A stretch of DNA of 42,218 nucleotides from Pseudocitrobacter vendiensis (GCF_943590815.1 NZ_CALSBS010000034.1:1-42218), one strand, 5' to 3'; shown: positions 23,715 to 33,235, numbered from the stretch's first letter. Made by a program: numbers and translations. Notes: generated by a model from the letters alone, not told the origin.

Positions 23715-25427
23715 ATGAGTACATTATTCACTGCACAATCATTACGTGTTGATACGGCTTTTGCTACGCTTTTCGACGGCCTCTCCTTTACCCTAAAACA
23801 GGGTGACCGTATTGGCCTGCTTGGCGATAACGGCAGTGGCAAAAGTACGCTACTGAAAGTTCTGGATGGCTCATTACAACCCTCCGCCGGCAATGTGGCC
23901 ATCGCAAATCGCTGCCTGATGGCTCGCGTTGAGCAACATCTTCCCGAAGCGGTTTATACCCTATCACTGCTGGAAGCCGTACTTGCAGGGCTCCCCGCCC
24001 ACGCCCGTGATGCTGAACGCTGGCGCGGCGAAAGCTTGCTGGCAGATATGGGCTTTAGTGCGCAGGAAACAACACTCACCAGCGCTACGCTGAGCGGCGG
24101 ACAACACACACGTTTGATGCTGGCGCGCGCGTTAATCCATCAACCCGATTTACTGCTGCTGGATGAACCCAGTAACCATCTTGATCTGCCCACGCTGCTG
24201 TGGCTGGAACAATTTCTGTTGCGCTGGGCCGGGAGTTTTATCCTTGTCTCGCATGACCGACAGTTGCTCGATACTGTCACTAATGGCAGCTGGATTTTGC
24301 GCGATAAAACGCTGCACTGCTTTGCCCTTCCCTGTAGTCAGGCCCGGCTTGCCCTGGCGGCTAAAGATGAAAGCGATATGCTGCGGCGTAAAGCGGAACA
24401 AAAAGAGATAGAACGGGTAACAACAAGCGCTAAACGGCTGGCGACATGGGGCCGGGTCTACGATAACGAGGGGCTGGCGCAAAAAGCGAAACAGATGGAA
24501 AAACAGGTTGCCCGGCTTAAGGAGAGCCAGACGGCAGTGACAGACGGCAATCCCTGGACGTTAACGCTGCGGGGCGATGCGCTTGCGGCAAATCGACTGC
24601 TGGACGTTGAGAATCTGTCAATTTCTCCCAACGTCGGATTGCCGCCGCTGTTCCACATTCAGGCCGCGAGACTGAAAAGTGGCGACAGAGTTGCTCTCGT
24701 CGGCCATAACGGTTGTGGGAAATCCTCTCTGTTACGGACCCTCTGGCAACACGTATTATCTGGCCGCAGCAACGATGCGCTAAAACTGCATCCGCGCGTG
24801 ACCGTCGGCTATTACGACCAGACTCTGCATCAGTTGCCCGATAATGCCACGTTGTTTGACGCACTTGATGCCTTTGCGCCGGATCCGGAAACACGCAAAA
24901 AAGCGCTATTACGGGCGGGTTTTCCGTGGCTGCGTCATGGGCAACGGGTGCACACGCTCAGCGGCGGCGAGCGTGCAAGGCTACTATTTGTCGGACTCAC
25001 CCTTGCCCGCTACCACCTGTTAATGCTCGATGAGCCCACGAACCATCTGGATATCGAAGGGAAAATCGCGCTGGCAGAAACGCTACAGCAATTTCAGGGC
25101 GGAGTATTATTGGTCAGTCATGACAGACAACTGATTACCGCCTGCTGCAATCGTTTCTGGCTGGTTGAAAACGGCTACCTCAGCGAATGGCATGATGCTG
25201 ATGAGATGTTTACACGAATCAGGGAAAAGCACGATTCAGTGAGTGCCCTAAGCCCTCCGGCTGACACACCGCAACCTCAGCCAGACGATGCTGACGCGCT
25301 GCTGGAACGGCTCATCGCGCTGGAATCGTGGTTAGCCGCCGATCTTGCCCGCAAAGCCAAACATCAGAAACCACAACTGCAACAGGCCTGGCGCCAGGAA
25401 ATTGCGGTAATTCAATCTAAACTGTAA
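23715..25427 (+). CDS. ABC-F family ribosome-associated ATPase
   Basis: 570 residues with two ABC domains and no membrane segment, as in the ABC-F proteins that act at the ribosomal E site. Domain 1: Walker A GDNGSGKST (37-45), signature LSGGQ, Walker B LLLLDEPSNHLD, switch SHDRQ. Domain 2: Walker A GHNGCGKSS, signature LSGGERARL, Walker B LMLDEPTNHLD, switch SHDRQ. A charged helical linker (about 215-280, KAEQKEIERVTTSAKRL) joins them. It is not EttA, Uup, YbiT or YheS by its sequence. Antibiotic-resistance ABC-Fs are typically controlled by leader peptides, and this gene has such a leader. Its role (translation or drug protection) is unknown. It lies between maeA and adhP, where K-12 and Salmonella have no such gene, so it looks acquired. 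Confidence 0.88.
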   Translation: MSTLFTAQSLRVDTAFATLFDGLSFTLKQGDRIGLLGDNGSGKSTLLKVLDGSLQPSAGNVAIANRCLMARVEQHLPEAVYTLSLLEAVLAGLPAHARDAERWRGESLLADMGFSAQETTLTSATLSGGQHTRLMLARALIHQPDLLLLDEPSNHLDLPTLLWLEQFLLRWAGSFILVSHDRQLLDTVTNGSWILRDKTLHCFALPCSQARLALAAKDESDMLRRKAEQKEIERVTTSAKRLATWGRVYDNEGLAQKAKQMEKQVARLKESQTAVTDGNPWTLTLRGDALAANRLLDVENLSISPNVGLPPLFHIQAARLKSGDRVALVGHNGCGKSSLLRTLWQHVLSGRSNDALKLHPRVTVGYYDQTLHQLPDNATLFDALDAFAPDPETRKKALLRAGFPWLRHGQRVHTLSGGERARLLFVGLTLARYHLLMLDEPTNHLDIEGKIALAETLQQFQGGVLLVSHDRQLITACCNRFWLVENGYLSEWHDADEMFTRIREKHDSVSALSPPADTPQPQPDDADALLERLIALESWLAADLARKAKHQKPQLQQAWRQEIAVIQSKL

Positions 25428-25433
25428 GCACAC

Positions 25434-25456
25434 GCCTGGCAGGCCCCCTGCCAGGC
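25434..25456 (+). terminator. Stem-loop after the ABC-F gene
   Basis: GCCTGGCAG (25434-25442) pairs perfectly with CTGCCAGGC (25448-25456). It lacks a following T run (TCATCT), so termination would be weak or Rho-assisted, or it may only protect the 3' end. Confidence 0.55.
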
Positions 25457-25515
25457 TCATCTCCCCAGGTCAAATACACATTAGGCGTATTGAAGGAACA
25501 TTTTGTTCTGAATAG

Positions 25516-25536
25516 ATAATTCTTAATAAGAATTAT
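25516..25536. promoter_or_regulatory. 21-bp perfect palindrome upstream of adhP
   Basis: ATAATTCTTA-A-TAAGAATTAT is a perfect inverted repeat 105 nt before the adhP start. It lies between two copies of ACATTAGGYGT (25478-25488 and 25538-25548, one difference), 60 nt apart. This looks like an operator with flanking direct repeats; the binding protein is unknown. Confidence 0.6.
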
Positions 25537-25600
25537 TACATTAGGTGTCTGAGCTATTGCAACTGAAGCAGAAAAACATTAATCCTTATGGAGTAATCAC

Positions 25601-25678
25601 ATGATTGCTCTGCAGAAATTCATCATAAAAGGAGAAATACATGAAGGCTGCTGTCGTCACAAAAGATCATCAGGTTGA
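25601..25678 (+). CDS. 25-codon ORF overlapping the adhP start (candidate leader)
   Basis: The ATG at 25601 has GGAG at good spacing. The peptide starts [16 protein letters not shown] and stops at 25678, overlapping the first 38 nt of adhP in another frame. The adhP ribosome-binding site AAAAGGAG lies inside this ORF, so ribosomes on it would interfere with or re-initiate at adhP. No homology is recognised. It could be chance; the strong ribosome-binding site is the argument in favour. Confidence 0.3.
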   Translation: MIALQKFIIKGEIHEGCCRHKRSSG

Positions 25679-26651
25679 TGTCACCGAACGTACACTGCGC
25701 CCGCTAAAACATGGTGAAGCGCTTCTGAAGATGGAATGCTGCGGCGTTTGCCACACCGATCTCCACGTTAAAAATGGCGATTTTGGTGACAAAACCGGCG
25801 TGATTCTGGGCCATGAAGGTATCGGGATTGTGAAAGAAGTTGGCCCGGGGGTGACCTCGCTGAAACCCGGCGATCGCGCAAGCGTCGCGTGGTTCTTCCA
25901 GGGATGTGGACACTGTGAATACTGTAACAGCGGTAATGAAACTCTGTGTCGTGAGGTAATTAACGCCGGTTACACCGCTGACGGTGGTATGGCGGAAGAG
26001 TGCATCGTCACCGCCGACTACTCCGTCAAAGTGCCTGACGGTCTGGAATCCGCCGCGGCCAGCAGCATTACCTGTGCGGGCGTAACGACCTATAAAGCCG
26101 TAAAAATTTCCGGCATTAAACCGGGCCAGTGGATCGCTATCTACGGTCTGGGCGGTCTGGGCAACCTGGCGCTGCAATATGCGAAAAACGTCTTTAACGC
26201 CAAAGTTATCGCGCTTGACGTCAATGATGAACAGCTGAAACTGGCTGAAAGCATGGGCGCAGACTTAGTCATCAACTCCCGTAGCCCGGATGCTGCAAAG
26301 CTGGTGCAGGAAAAAACCGGCGGCGCGCATGCAGCAGTGGTTACCGCTGTCGCCAAAGCGGCGTTCAACTCCGCGGTTGACGCCGTTCGTGCCGGTGGCC
26401 GCGTGGTAGCTGTTGGTCTGCCGCCGGAAGCGATGAGCCTGGATATCCCGCGCCTGGTGTTGGACGGTATTCAGGTTGTAGGGTCGCTGGTCGGGACGCG
26501 TCAGGATCTGACCGAGGCCTTCCAGTTTGCGGCTGAAGGGAAAGTGGTACCTAAAGTCGCCTCTCGCCCGCTGGAAGATATCAACGCTATCTTCAAAGAG
26601 ATGGAACAAGGCCAAATCCGTGGCCGTATGGTGATTGATTTCCGTAAGTAA
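25641..26651 (+). CDS. adhP: AdhP, zinc-dependent ethanol dehydrogenase
   Basis: 336 residues, identical in length to K-12 AdhP. It oxidises ethanol and other primary alcohols, or reduces aldehydes, with NAD. The catalytic zinc ligands are in CGVCHTD and GHEGIGIV, the structural zinc cysteines in [16 protein letters not shown], and the Rossmann motif is [13 protein letters not shown]. The next segment ALDVND carries the NAD-selecting Asp. AAAAGGAG lies 7 nt before the ATG. It has a long upstream region with a 21-bp palindrome and a short overlapping ORF. Its 3' hairpin is shared with the convergent exporter gene. Confidence 0.96.
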   Translation: MKAAVVTKDHQVDVTERTLRPLKHGEALLKMECCGVCHTDLHVKNGDFGDKTGVILGHEGIGIVKEVGPGVTSLKPGDRASVAWFFQGCGHCEYCNSGNETLCREVINAGYTADGGMAEECIVTADYSVKVPDGLESAAASSITCAGVTTYKAVKISGIKPGQWIAIYGLGGLGNLALQYAKNVFNAKVIALDVNDEQLKLAESMGADLVINSRSPDAAKLVQEKTGGAHAAVVTAVAKAAFNSAVDAVRAGGRVVAVGLPPEAMSLDIPRLVLDGIQVVGSLVGTRQDLTEAFQFAAEGKVVPKVASRPLEDINAIFKEMEQGQIRGRMVIDFRK

Positions 26652-26658
26652 GCGGGAT

Positions 26659-26680
26659 GCTCCCTCTATGCAGAGGGAGC
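26659..26680. terminator. Bidirectional stem-loop between adhP and the exporter
   Basis: GCTCCCTCT (26659-26667) pairs perfectly with AGAGGGAGC (26672-26680). It starts 8 nt after the adhP stop and overlaps the last codons of the convergent AraJ-like gene. There is no T run on either side, so its strength is uncertain. Confidence 0.55.
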
Positions 26681-27841
26681 AATAACGCGCGCGTGACGAC
26701 GATTCTTCACATAGCCATACGCCAGCAGCGCCGACATCGCCGAGAACGAAAGCAACGCCGCCGGTAAAGCCACATAGTTGTAGGCAAAACCCAGCGTCAG
26801 CATCATGCCACCGCAATACGCCCCCACAGCGCTACCGAGGTTAAAGGCCATTTGACCACCTGCGGCGCCAAGCATCTCCCCGCCCTTCGCATTTTGCAGC
26901 AGCAGGATCTGCAACGGTGCAGAAAGTGCGAATAACCCTGCACAGCAAATGAACGCCAGCCCCAGCGCCGCACCTTTAACATCGGCAAACAGAAACAACA
27001 TCACTAACGAAAGCACAATAATGCCATCGGTGGTGGCGGCGATGCGTAGCGGGCTAAAGCGTGCGGATAATTTCCCGCTGATGATATTTCCCAATACCAT
27101 CCCAAGCCCCACAAACATCATGATGAAGGTCATAAAGGTTTCTGTGAAGCCGGTGACATACAGCATGTAGGGTTTGATATAGCTAAACCAGGCAAAGACG
27201 CCCGCGTTGCCAAACAGGGTGGCAAGGAAGATTAACCATGGCTCTGGCGCTTTGAGGAAACGGAACTGCTCGCTGAGGCGCGCGTTGGATTTATCAAACA
27301 GATCGGGCACCCAAAAGATAATCGATACAATAACGATGACATCAAACGCAGAAATCAGCAGAAACGTATAGCGCCAGCTAAAGGCATGACCGAGCCAGGT
27401 ACCAATCGGAATGCCCAATAAATTCGCGACCGTCATACCAGAGACCATTCCGGCTACCGCCATGGTGACCTTACCCGGCGGCGCGATTTTCGACAAAATG
27501 ATCGCCCCAACGCCGAAAAAGGCGCCATGTGGAAAACCGGAGACCAGCCTGCCGAGGGCCAGCATGGTGTAAGAAGACGATAAGGTGAAAATCGCGTTGC
27601 CCACCACGCACAGTGCGGCCAGGAATAGCAGAATATGCTTGAGAGAAAAGCGACTGGAGAACAGTGCAATAATCGGCGCGCCAATCACCACGCCAAAGGC
27701 ATAGAACGAGATCATGTGCCCGGCGGAAGGAATCGAGATCTGTGTATCCCGCGCCAGATCCGTCAGCACGCCCATAATGCCGAACTCCGCCATTCCCAGG
27801 CCAAAAGTGCCAAGCGCTAACGAAAAAACCGTCTTTTTCAT
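26666..27841 (-). CDS. AraJ-like major facilitator exporter
   Basis: 391 residues with twelve predicted membrane helices, clearly of the AraJ/YdhP drug:H+ antiporter-1 group. It shares long stretches with E. coli AraJ, including GTFGLGMAEFGIMGVLT, GRLVSGFPHGAFFGVGAI and LLQNAKGGEMLGAAGGQ. AraJ itself is arabinose-induced with no proven substrate. No arabinose gene or AraC site is visible here, so this is better seen as a paralogue exporting small metabolites or drugs. Its ATG at 27841 has no crowding upstream; a 245-nt gap separates it from the divergent ccdAB-like pair. It lies between adhP and fdnI, an unusual position. Confidence 0.88.
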   Translation of the reverse strand: MKKTVFSLALGTFGLGMAEFGIMGVLTDLARDTQISIPSAGHMISFYAFGVVIGAPIIALFSSRFSLKHILLFLAALCVVGNAIFTLSSSYTMLALGRLVSGFPHGAFFGVGAIILSKIAPPGKVTMAVAGMVSGMTVANLLGIPIGTWLGHAFSWRYTFLLISAFDVIVIVSIIFWVPDLFDKSNARLSEQFRFLKAPEPWLIFLATLFGNAGVFAWFSYIKPYMLYVTGFTETFMTFIMMFVGLGMVLGNIISGKLSARFSPLRIAATTDGIIVLSLVMLFLFADVKGAALGLAFICCAGLFALSAPLQILLLQNAKGGEMLGAAGGQMAFNLGSAVGAYCGGMMLTLGFAYNYVALPAALLSFSAMSALLAYGYVKNRRHARVIAPSA

Positions 27842-28086
27842 ACCACAACCACTTGTTAATTATTTGCGGCAGACATTATTGAACATTCATCCGGCGCAAA
27901 CCAGCGCAAAATCCCCGCTGACGCGATTGTCCATATATTCAGTTTTTGAATTAATATACCGGTGCAAATGTAATGCGTTGCTATATTGTGGAAGCCGCTA
28001 CGCAAATTAATAAACTCACGGTGAAAGGCACTTGCCTTTTAAATGGGGGAAACGATAATCAGCGCATTAACGATAAGGAGACAGAA

Positions 28087-28266
28087 ATGAAAATTTCAGC
28101 GACGAAAAAAAATGAACGCTCTTACCTTACGCCCCCTGGTAACCGCCCCGTTCGTAGCATTACTGCACGCCAACGACAGCAGGGTAAGGAATTCATGAAA
28201 GCTATGAATGATCTTATAGAAAAGTATGGCACGTTAACTGACGATGATTTTTTTAAGGTTATCTAA
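28087..28266 (+). CDS. CcdA-like antitoxin (short, atypical N-terminus)
   Basis: 59 residues from the ATG at 28087, which has AAGGAG 7 nt upstream. The C-terminal part (RQRQQGKEFMKAMNDLIEKYG then TLTDDDFF) matches the CcdB-binding tail of CcdA (in F plasmid NQEGMAEVARFIEMNGSFAD). F-plasmid CcdA has 72 residues with a ribbon-helix-helix first half; here the first 25 residues (KNERSYLTPPGNRPVRSIT) are basic and proline-containing, and no such fold is obvious. Its stop shares a base with the next start (TAATG), the normal antitoxin-toxin coupling. The identity rests on the tail, the partner and the overlap. Confidence 0.75.
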   Translation: MKISATKKNERSYLTPPGNRPVRSITARQRQQGKEFMKAMNDLIEKYGTLTDDDFFKVI

Positions 28267-28589
28267 TGGCTGAACAATTTGACGTATACAGAAACCCATC
28301 ACCATTAACCAATAAGTTATGGTCCTATTATAGGGTTGTGCAAAATGATTATTACGAAGACTTAGCGACACGAGTCATTATGCCACTGGCTAAAAATTAT
28401 TTATTGCCGAAATGGCAACGTTCCGTCGTTCCGAAAGTAAATCTTGAATTTGAAACTCTGGTGCTGTGCGCACCGATGCTGACCAGTATCAAAACAAAAT
28501 CGATGGCCCCTGCAGACTACATCTGCAACCTGCGCACCGCCCGGAACGACGTTATCCACGCCATCGACTCGCTCATCACCAACACCTGA
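28266..28589 (+). CDS. CcdB-family toxin-like protein
   Basis: 107 residues. QFDVYRNP at the start, RVIMPLAKNYLLPK in the middle and the later APADYICNLRTARNDVIHAID follow the CcdB fold (F-plasmid QFKVYTYK, RRMVIPLASARLLS, and LSHRENDIKNAI). CcdB poisons DNA gyrase, using its last residues Trp99-Gly100-Ile101. Here the protein ends SLITNT, without those residues, so gyrase poisoning is doubtful or uses another contact. It is translationally coupled to the CcdA-like gene. The pair sits between an exporter and fdnI, the interval that in K-12 holds another toxin-antitoxin-type gene (yddM). Confidence 0.8.
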   Translation: MAEQFDVYRNPSPLTNKLWSYYRVVQNDYYEDLATRVIMPLAKNYLLPKWQRSVVPKVNLEFETLVLCAPMLTSIKTKSMAPADYICNLRTARNDVIHAIDSLITNT

Positions 28590-28593
28590 ATGC

Positions 28594-28624
28594 AAAAATC
28601 CCCCGCACCTTGCAGCACGGGGGA
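28594..28624 (-). terminator. fdnGHI terminator
   Basis: TCCCCCG (28599-28605) pairs with CGGGGGA (28618-28624). On the minus strand the stem is followed by TTTTT. It begins 20 nt after the fdnI stop and also faces the end of the CcdB-like gene. Confidence 0.85.
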
Positions 28625-28643
28625 GCGTATTCACGTCAGGCCC

Positions 28644-29297
28644 TTACAGCCCTTCGTTAGTCTCTTTTTTTGCTTCCATACGCTCGACATCACGATACCA
28701 GCGCGGGTGATGTTTCTTCGCCCAGCGGCGGCTCACCTTGCCTTCAATCATGCCCTTAATCGATCCTTTCACCCAGAAAGCCATATACATATGGATAAGG
28801 ATGGCGTGAATCAAAATAATGGCTGATGTGGCGTGCAACAGCAGACTGTAACGCACGACCTGAATAGGGAAATAGTGCGCAAAGTACGGACGCCAGATAA
28901 TAATCCCGGTCACCAAAAGCACAAAAATCATGCTCATGATGGTCCAGAACATCATTTTCTGCCCGGCGTTATATTTGCCGACGCGCGCTACTTTGTGCTC
29001 GTTACCCTTCAGAACTTCAACAATCCCTTTAATCCAGGGGATGTCTTGTTTGTCCGGAATGTTGTGATGCACAAAACGGAAGAACATCAGCATCAGCAGC
29101 ACGAAGATCAGTACGCCGAAGAACGGGTGCAGAATACGCCCCATTTGTGGTGTACCGAACGTTTCAGTAAGCCATTGCAGCGTCGGGAAGAAGAATGAGA
29201 TCCCCGACAGCGACACCAGGAAAAAGGCAATCACCACTGTCCAGTGACAGGCGCGGTCAATAAATTTGGTGCGCACAATCATTTTCGACTTACTCAT
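28644..29297 (-). CDS. fdnI: FdnI, cytochrome b556 subunit of formate dehydrogenase-N
   Basis: 217 residues from the ATG at 29297, the K-12 start and length; the frame is open further upstream. It anchors the complex in the inner membrane and passes electrons to menaquinone. Four transmembrane helices are visible, with heme b ligand histidines in [14 protein letters not shown] and [10 protein letters not shown]. It ends with a charged cytoplasmic tail ([16 protein letters not shown]). The start overlaps the fdnH stop by 8 nt (ATGAGTAA), indicating translational coupling. It is the last gene of the operon, followed by a terminator. Confidence 0.97.
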   Translation of the reverse strand: MSKSKMIVRTKFIDRACHWTVVIAFFLVSLSGISFFFPTLQWLTETFGTPQMGRILHPFFGVLIFVLLMLMFFRFVHHNIPDKQDIPWIKGIVEVLKGNEHKVARVGKYNAGQKMMFWTIMSMIFVLLVTGIIIWRPYFAHYFPIQVVRYSLLLHATSAIILIHAILIHMYMAFWVKGSIKGMIEGKVSRRWAKKHHPRWYRDVERMEAKKETNEGL

Positions 29298-30177
29298 GGC
29301 TGTCATCCTCTTCGTCGTCATCCACTTCTTTATTCGGGCCAATACCGATGTAGTGATAAATCAGCCCGGCGAAGGTAGCGATGAACCCGGCGGCAGAGAG
29401 CGGTTTCAGCGCCCCTTTCCACAGGTTGATGCTGGTGTCGATGCTCGGATCTTTCGGCAGCTTATGATACAGCTCCGGCTGATCCGCATGATGCAGAACA
29501 TACATCACGTGCGTACCGCCTACGCCCTGCGGGTTATAGATGCCTGCATTAGCGTAGCCGCGCGCTTTTAGCTTATCGACACGTTCCTGAGCCACATCCA
29601 GCATCTCTTTCTTGGTGCCGAAGTGAATCGCCCCGGTCGGACAGGTTTTCACACAAGCCGGCTCCTGGCCCACGCTGACGCGGTCCACGCACAGGGTGCA
29701 TTTGTATACCCGGTTATCCTCTTTATTGAGGCGCGGAATATTAAACGGACACCCGGCGATGCAGTAGCCGCAGCCAATGCAGTTATCCTGCTGGAAGTCG
29801 ACGATCCCGTTCGCGTACTGGATGATTGCGCCGGCAGACGGGCATGCCTTCAGGCAGCCCGGATCTTCACAGTGCATGCAGCCATCTTTACGAATCAGCC
29901 ACTCCAGTTTGCCGTTCTGTTCGGTCTCGCTAAAACGCATCACCGTCCAGGATTTGGCGCTTAAATCTGCCGGGTTATCGTACACACCCACGCAGTGGCC
30001 TACGTCATCGCGAATATCATTCCATTCTGAGCACGCCACCTGGCAGGCTTTACAGCCCACGCAGGAGGAAACATCAATCAGCTTTGCCACTTCCTCTTTA
30101 TAATCCCGCGCACGCGGCGCAGGGGTTATCGGGTTCGTCGCAGAGCGTTTGATAATATCCTGAGATTGCATATCCAT
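29290..30177 (-). CDS. fdnH: FdnH, iron-sulfur subunit of formate dehydrogenase-N
   Basis: 295 residues (K-12 294). It carries four [4Fe-4S] clusters linking FdnG to the membrane subunit. The cysteine motifs are [35 protein letters not shown] and [21 protein letters not shown] single transmembrane helix near residue 260 ([19 protein letters not shown]) anchors it with the globular part in the periplasm. The tail is acidic (EVDDDEEDD). It starts 10 nt after the fdnG stop and overlaps fdnI. Confidence 0.97.
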   Translation of the reverse strand: MDMQSQDIIKRSATNPITPAPRARDYKEEVAKLIDVSSCVGCKACQVACSEWNDIRDDVGHCVGVYDNPADLSAKSWTVMRFSETEQNGKLEWLIRKDGCMHCEDPGCLKACPSAGAIIQYANGIVDFQQDNCIGCGYCIAGCPFNIPRLNKEDNRVYKCTLCVDRVSVGQEPACVKTCPTGAIHFGTKKEMLDVAQERVDKLKARGYANAGIYNPQGVGGTHVMYVLHHADQPELYHKLPKDPSIDTSINLWKGALKPLSAAGFIATFAGLIYHYIGIGPNKEVDDDEEDDSHE

Positions 30178-30187
30178 CGTTCGCTCC

Positions 30188-33100
30188 TTAAGCCTTCTCG
30201 ATGTTCACCAGAAACGCCTTATATTCCGGCGTTTGCGAGTTCGAATCGCCGACATTAGGCGTCAGGGTGTTAGCGATATAGCCTTTACGGGCCACGCCTT
30301 CATAACCCCAGTGCAGCGGGATCCCAATTGTTTCCACCTGTTGTCCATGAACGTTGAGGGTTTGCAGACGACGCGTTACCACCGCCACGGCGCGGATAAA
30401 GCCGCGCTTACTGCTGACGGTCACGCGATCACCATTGGCGATACCTTTGGCTTTCGCCAGGTTTTCGCTGATTTCAACAAACTGTTCCGGCTGCGCAATG
30501 GCGTTCAGGCGCGCATGCTTGGTCCAGGTATGGAAATGCTCGGTCAGGCGATAGGTTGTCCCCACATACGGGAACTTATCCTTTTTACCCATCCGCAGTG
30601 CATCGTCTTCGTACAGTCGAACCACCGGGCTCGAAATCACGTTCGGGTGCAGCGGGTTGGTGCCCAGGGGCGTTTCCATCGGCTCGTAGTGTTCCGGGAA
30701 CGGACCTTCCGCCAGCTTATCGATAGCAAACAGACGGCCCATCCCTTCCGGCTGCATGATAAATGGCCCGGTATCGCTACCTGGTGCGGCGGTGTTAAAG
30801 TCCGGAATATCGTTCCCGACCCATTTCGCGCCATTCCATTTAATCAGCATCCGTTTTGGATCCCACGGTTTACCCTGAGGATCGGCAGATGCGCGGTTGT
30901 ACAGCACACGGCGGTTCAGCGGCCACGCCCATGCCCAGCCGAGGGTATTCCCCAGACCCGATGGATCGGCGTTATCGCGATTCGCCATCTGGTTGCCCTG
31001 CTCTGTCCAGCTACCGGTGTAAATCCAGCAGGACGACGCCGTAGTACCATCGTCACGCAGCAGCGCGAAGCTGTTGAGCAACTGACCTTTTTTCGCCACC
31101 AGTTGACCGTTAGCATCATAGAGATCTTCCAGCGCGTAGCCGTTGTTCTCTTTCGCCACTTCTTCTGATTCCGGGCGGTCCGGCTGCTTATAGTTCCAGC
31201 TCATTTTCAGCAGCGGTTCAGTACCTTTACCCCCTTCAGTGCGATACATCTCGCGCAGACGATGGTAGATACCAGCCAGAATCTCGCCGTCGTTCAGCGC
31301 TTCTCCCGGCGGCTCTGCACCTTTCCAGTGCCATTGCAGCCAGCGGCCAGAGTTGGCAATCGAACCATCTTCTTCCGCAAAGCAGGTTGATGGCAGACGG
31401 AAGACTTCAGTCTGAATCGTTGACGGATCAACGTCGTTCGATTCGCCGTGGTTTTGCCAGAACGTCGAGGTTTCGGTGACTAACGGATCGATAACCACCA
31501 TGTATTTCAACTTACTCAGTGCGCGGACGGTTTTGTTTTTGTCCGGGAAGCTGGCGACCGGGTTAAAGCCCTGGCAGATATAGCCATTCACTTTGCCGTG
31601 GTCCATCATGTTGAAATACTTAATCACGTCATAGGCCTGATCCCATTTCGGCAACCAGTCGAAGCCCCAGCCGTTCTCTTTCTGCGCCGCATCACCGTAG
31701 AACGCTTTCATCAGGCTGACGTAGAACTTCGGATAGTTGCCCCAGTAGTTCACCTGGTCTGCGCGCGTGGCTTTCGGTGTGTTGGCCGTCAGGTACGTTT
31801 GCAGGTCAGTCTGTTTGTCCGACGGCAGCGTCAGATACCCCGGCAGGCTGGTTGAAAGCAGCCCCAGGTCGGTCAGGCCCTGAATGTTGGAGTGACCGCG
31901 CAGGGCGTTCACGCCGCCACCTGCCATCCCCATATTACCGAGCAGCAACTGAATCATCGCCATGGTGCGAATGTTCTGCGCACCCACGGTGTGCTGCGTC
32001 CAGCCGAGCGCGTACAGGAACGTGGTCGTCCGGTCAGCCGCACTGGTAGAAGCCAGCACTTCACAAACCTTCAGGAAGTCCGCTTTTGGGGTACCGCAGA
32101 TGTTTTCCACCACGTCCGGGGTATAGCGAGAAACGTGATGCTTCAGCAGATTCCACACACAGCGAGGATGCGTCAGCGTCTCGTCGCGTTTGGCATAGCC
32201 GTTTTCATCGAACTGATAGTTCCAGGACGTTTTATCGTACTGGCGCTTCGTTTCGTCATAGCCGCTGAACAGGCCGTCTTCGAAGCCAAAATCATCACGC
32301 ACCAGCAGGCTGGCGTTGGTGTAGCTTTTAACGTATTCAGCGTTAATTTTGTTGTTTTCGATCAGGTACAGCAGGACGCCAGACAGGAACGTAATGTCCG
32401 TACCGGAACGAATTGGCGCGTAGATATCCGCCACCGAGGCGGTACGCGTAAAGCGTGGATCGACGACGATAAGCGTCGCATCGTTATTGTTTTTGGCTTC
32501 CATCGCCCAGCGGAAACCCACCGGATGCGCTTCAGCGGCGTTGCCGCCCATCACCATCACAACGTTGGCGTTTTTGATATCAACCCAGTGATTGGTCATC
32601 GCACCGCGACCAAATGTTGGAGCAAGACTTGCTACCGTTGGTCCGTGTCAGACGCGCGCCTGGTTGTCTACCGCCAGCATGCCAAGAGAACGCACAAATT
32701 TTTGCGTCAGCATACCGGTCTCATTACTTGCCGCCGATGCGCAGAGCATCCCGGTCGACAGCCAACGGTTTACGGCGACGCCTTGATCGTTTTTTTCGAT
32801 AAAGTTGGCGTCGCGGTCCGCTTTCATCAGCTTCGCGATACGTTCAAACGCTTCGTTCCAGCTGATGCGCTGCCATTTGTTGGAGCCTGGCGCACGGTAT
32901 TCCGGGTAACGCAGACGGTTTTCACTGTGGATATAATCCAGCAGGCCCGCCCCTTTCGGGCATAATGCCCCGCGGCTGACCGGATGATCCGGGTCACCTT
33001 CAATATGATAAATCGCTTCGCGGGTATTTTTCGCCCCATCGCCCAGGCTATACATTAATAGCCCACAACCCACAGAGCAGTAAGTACAGGTATTACGGAC

Positions 33101-33235
33101 TTCTTTGGCTTTCAGCAGTTTGAAATTACGTGCCTGAGCCAGCGCCATTTTAGGCATAAAGCCCAGCGCCGCTGCCGTTGTACCCGCCATACCGCCCGCG
33201 CAGATTTTAAAAAATTTCCTGCGGCTGACGTCCAT
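30188..33235 (-). CDS. fdnG: FdnG, selenocysteine-containing catalytic subunit of formate dehydrogenase-N
   Basis: 1015 residues when the in-frame TGA at 32648-32650 (codon 196) is read as selenocysteine, exactly the K-12 position and length. It oxidises formate in the periplasm at a bis-MGD molybdenum (or tungsten) site during nitrate respiration. A twin-arginine signal ([17 protein letters not shown]) begins the protein. [13 protein letters not shown] and the following CPKGAG bind the proximal [4Fe-4S] cluster, and VUHGP surrounds the catalytic Sec. The C-terminal domain includes [16 protein letters not shown], a cofactor-binding region. FNR and possible NarL sites lie upstream. Automatic annotation would split it into two ORFs; it is not a pseudogene. 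Confidence 0.97.
32611..32650 (-). promoter_or_regulatory. Selenocysteine insertion element (bSECIS) of fdnG
   Basis: Immediately after the UGA (minus-strand sense) GGTAGCA and TGCTCC form the upper stem around an AGTCT loop. The fdhF and fdnG elements known from E. coli have a GGUCU-type loop with a bulged U that SelB recognises. The position relative to UGA fits; the fold is judged by eye. Confidence 0.75.

Noticed and set aside
26666..27841. True AraJ of the arabinose regulon
   Set aside because: Strong similarity to AraJ, but no AraC site or arabinose gene is nearby and the locus differs, so only an AraJ-like call is justified.
32648..32650. In-frame TGA splitting fdnG into two ORFs
   Set aside because: It is codon 196 in the VUHGP context with a SECIS-like hairpin behind it, so it encodes selenocysteine and is not a pseudogene mutation.
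30233..32965. Long plus-strand ORFs of 311 and 357 codons inside fdnG
   Set aside because: They are antisense shadows of a GC-biased gene, with Arg- and His-rich products lacking family features and no ribosome-binding site.
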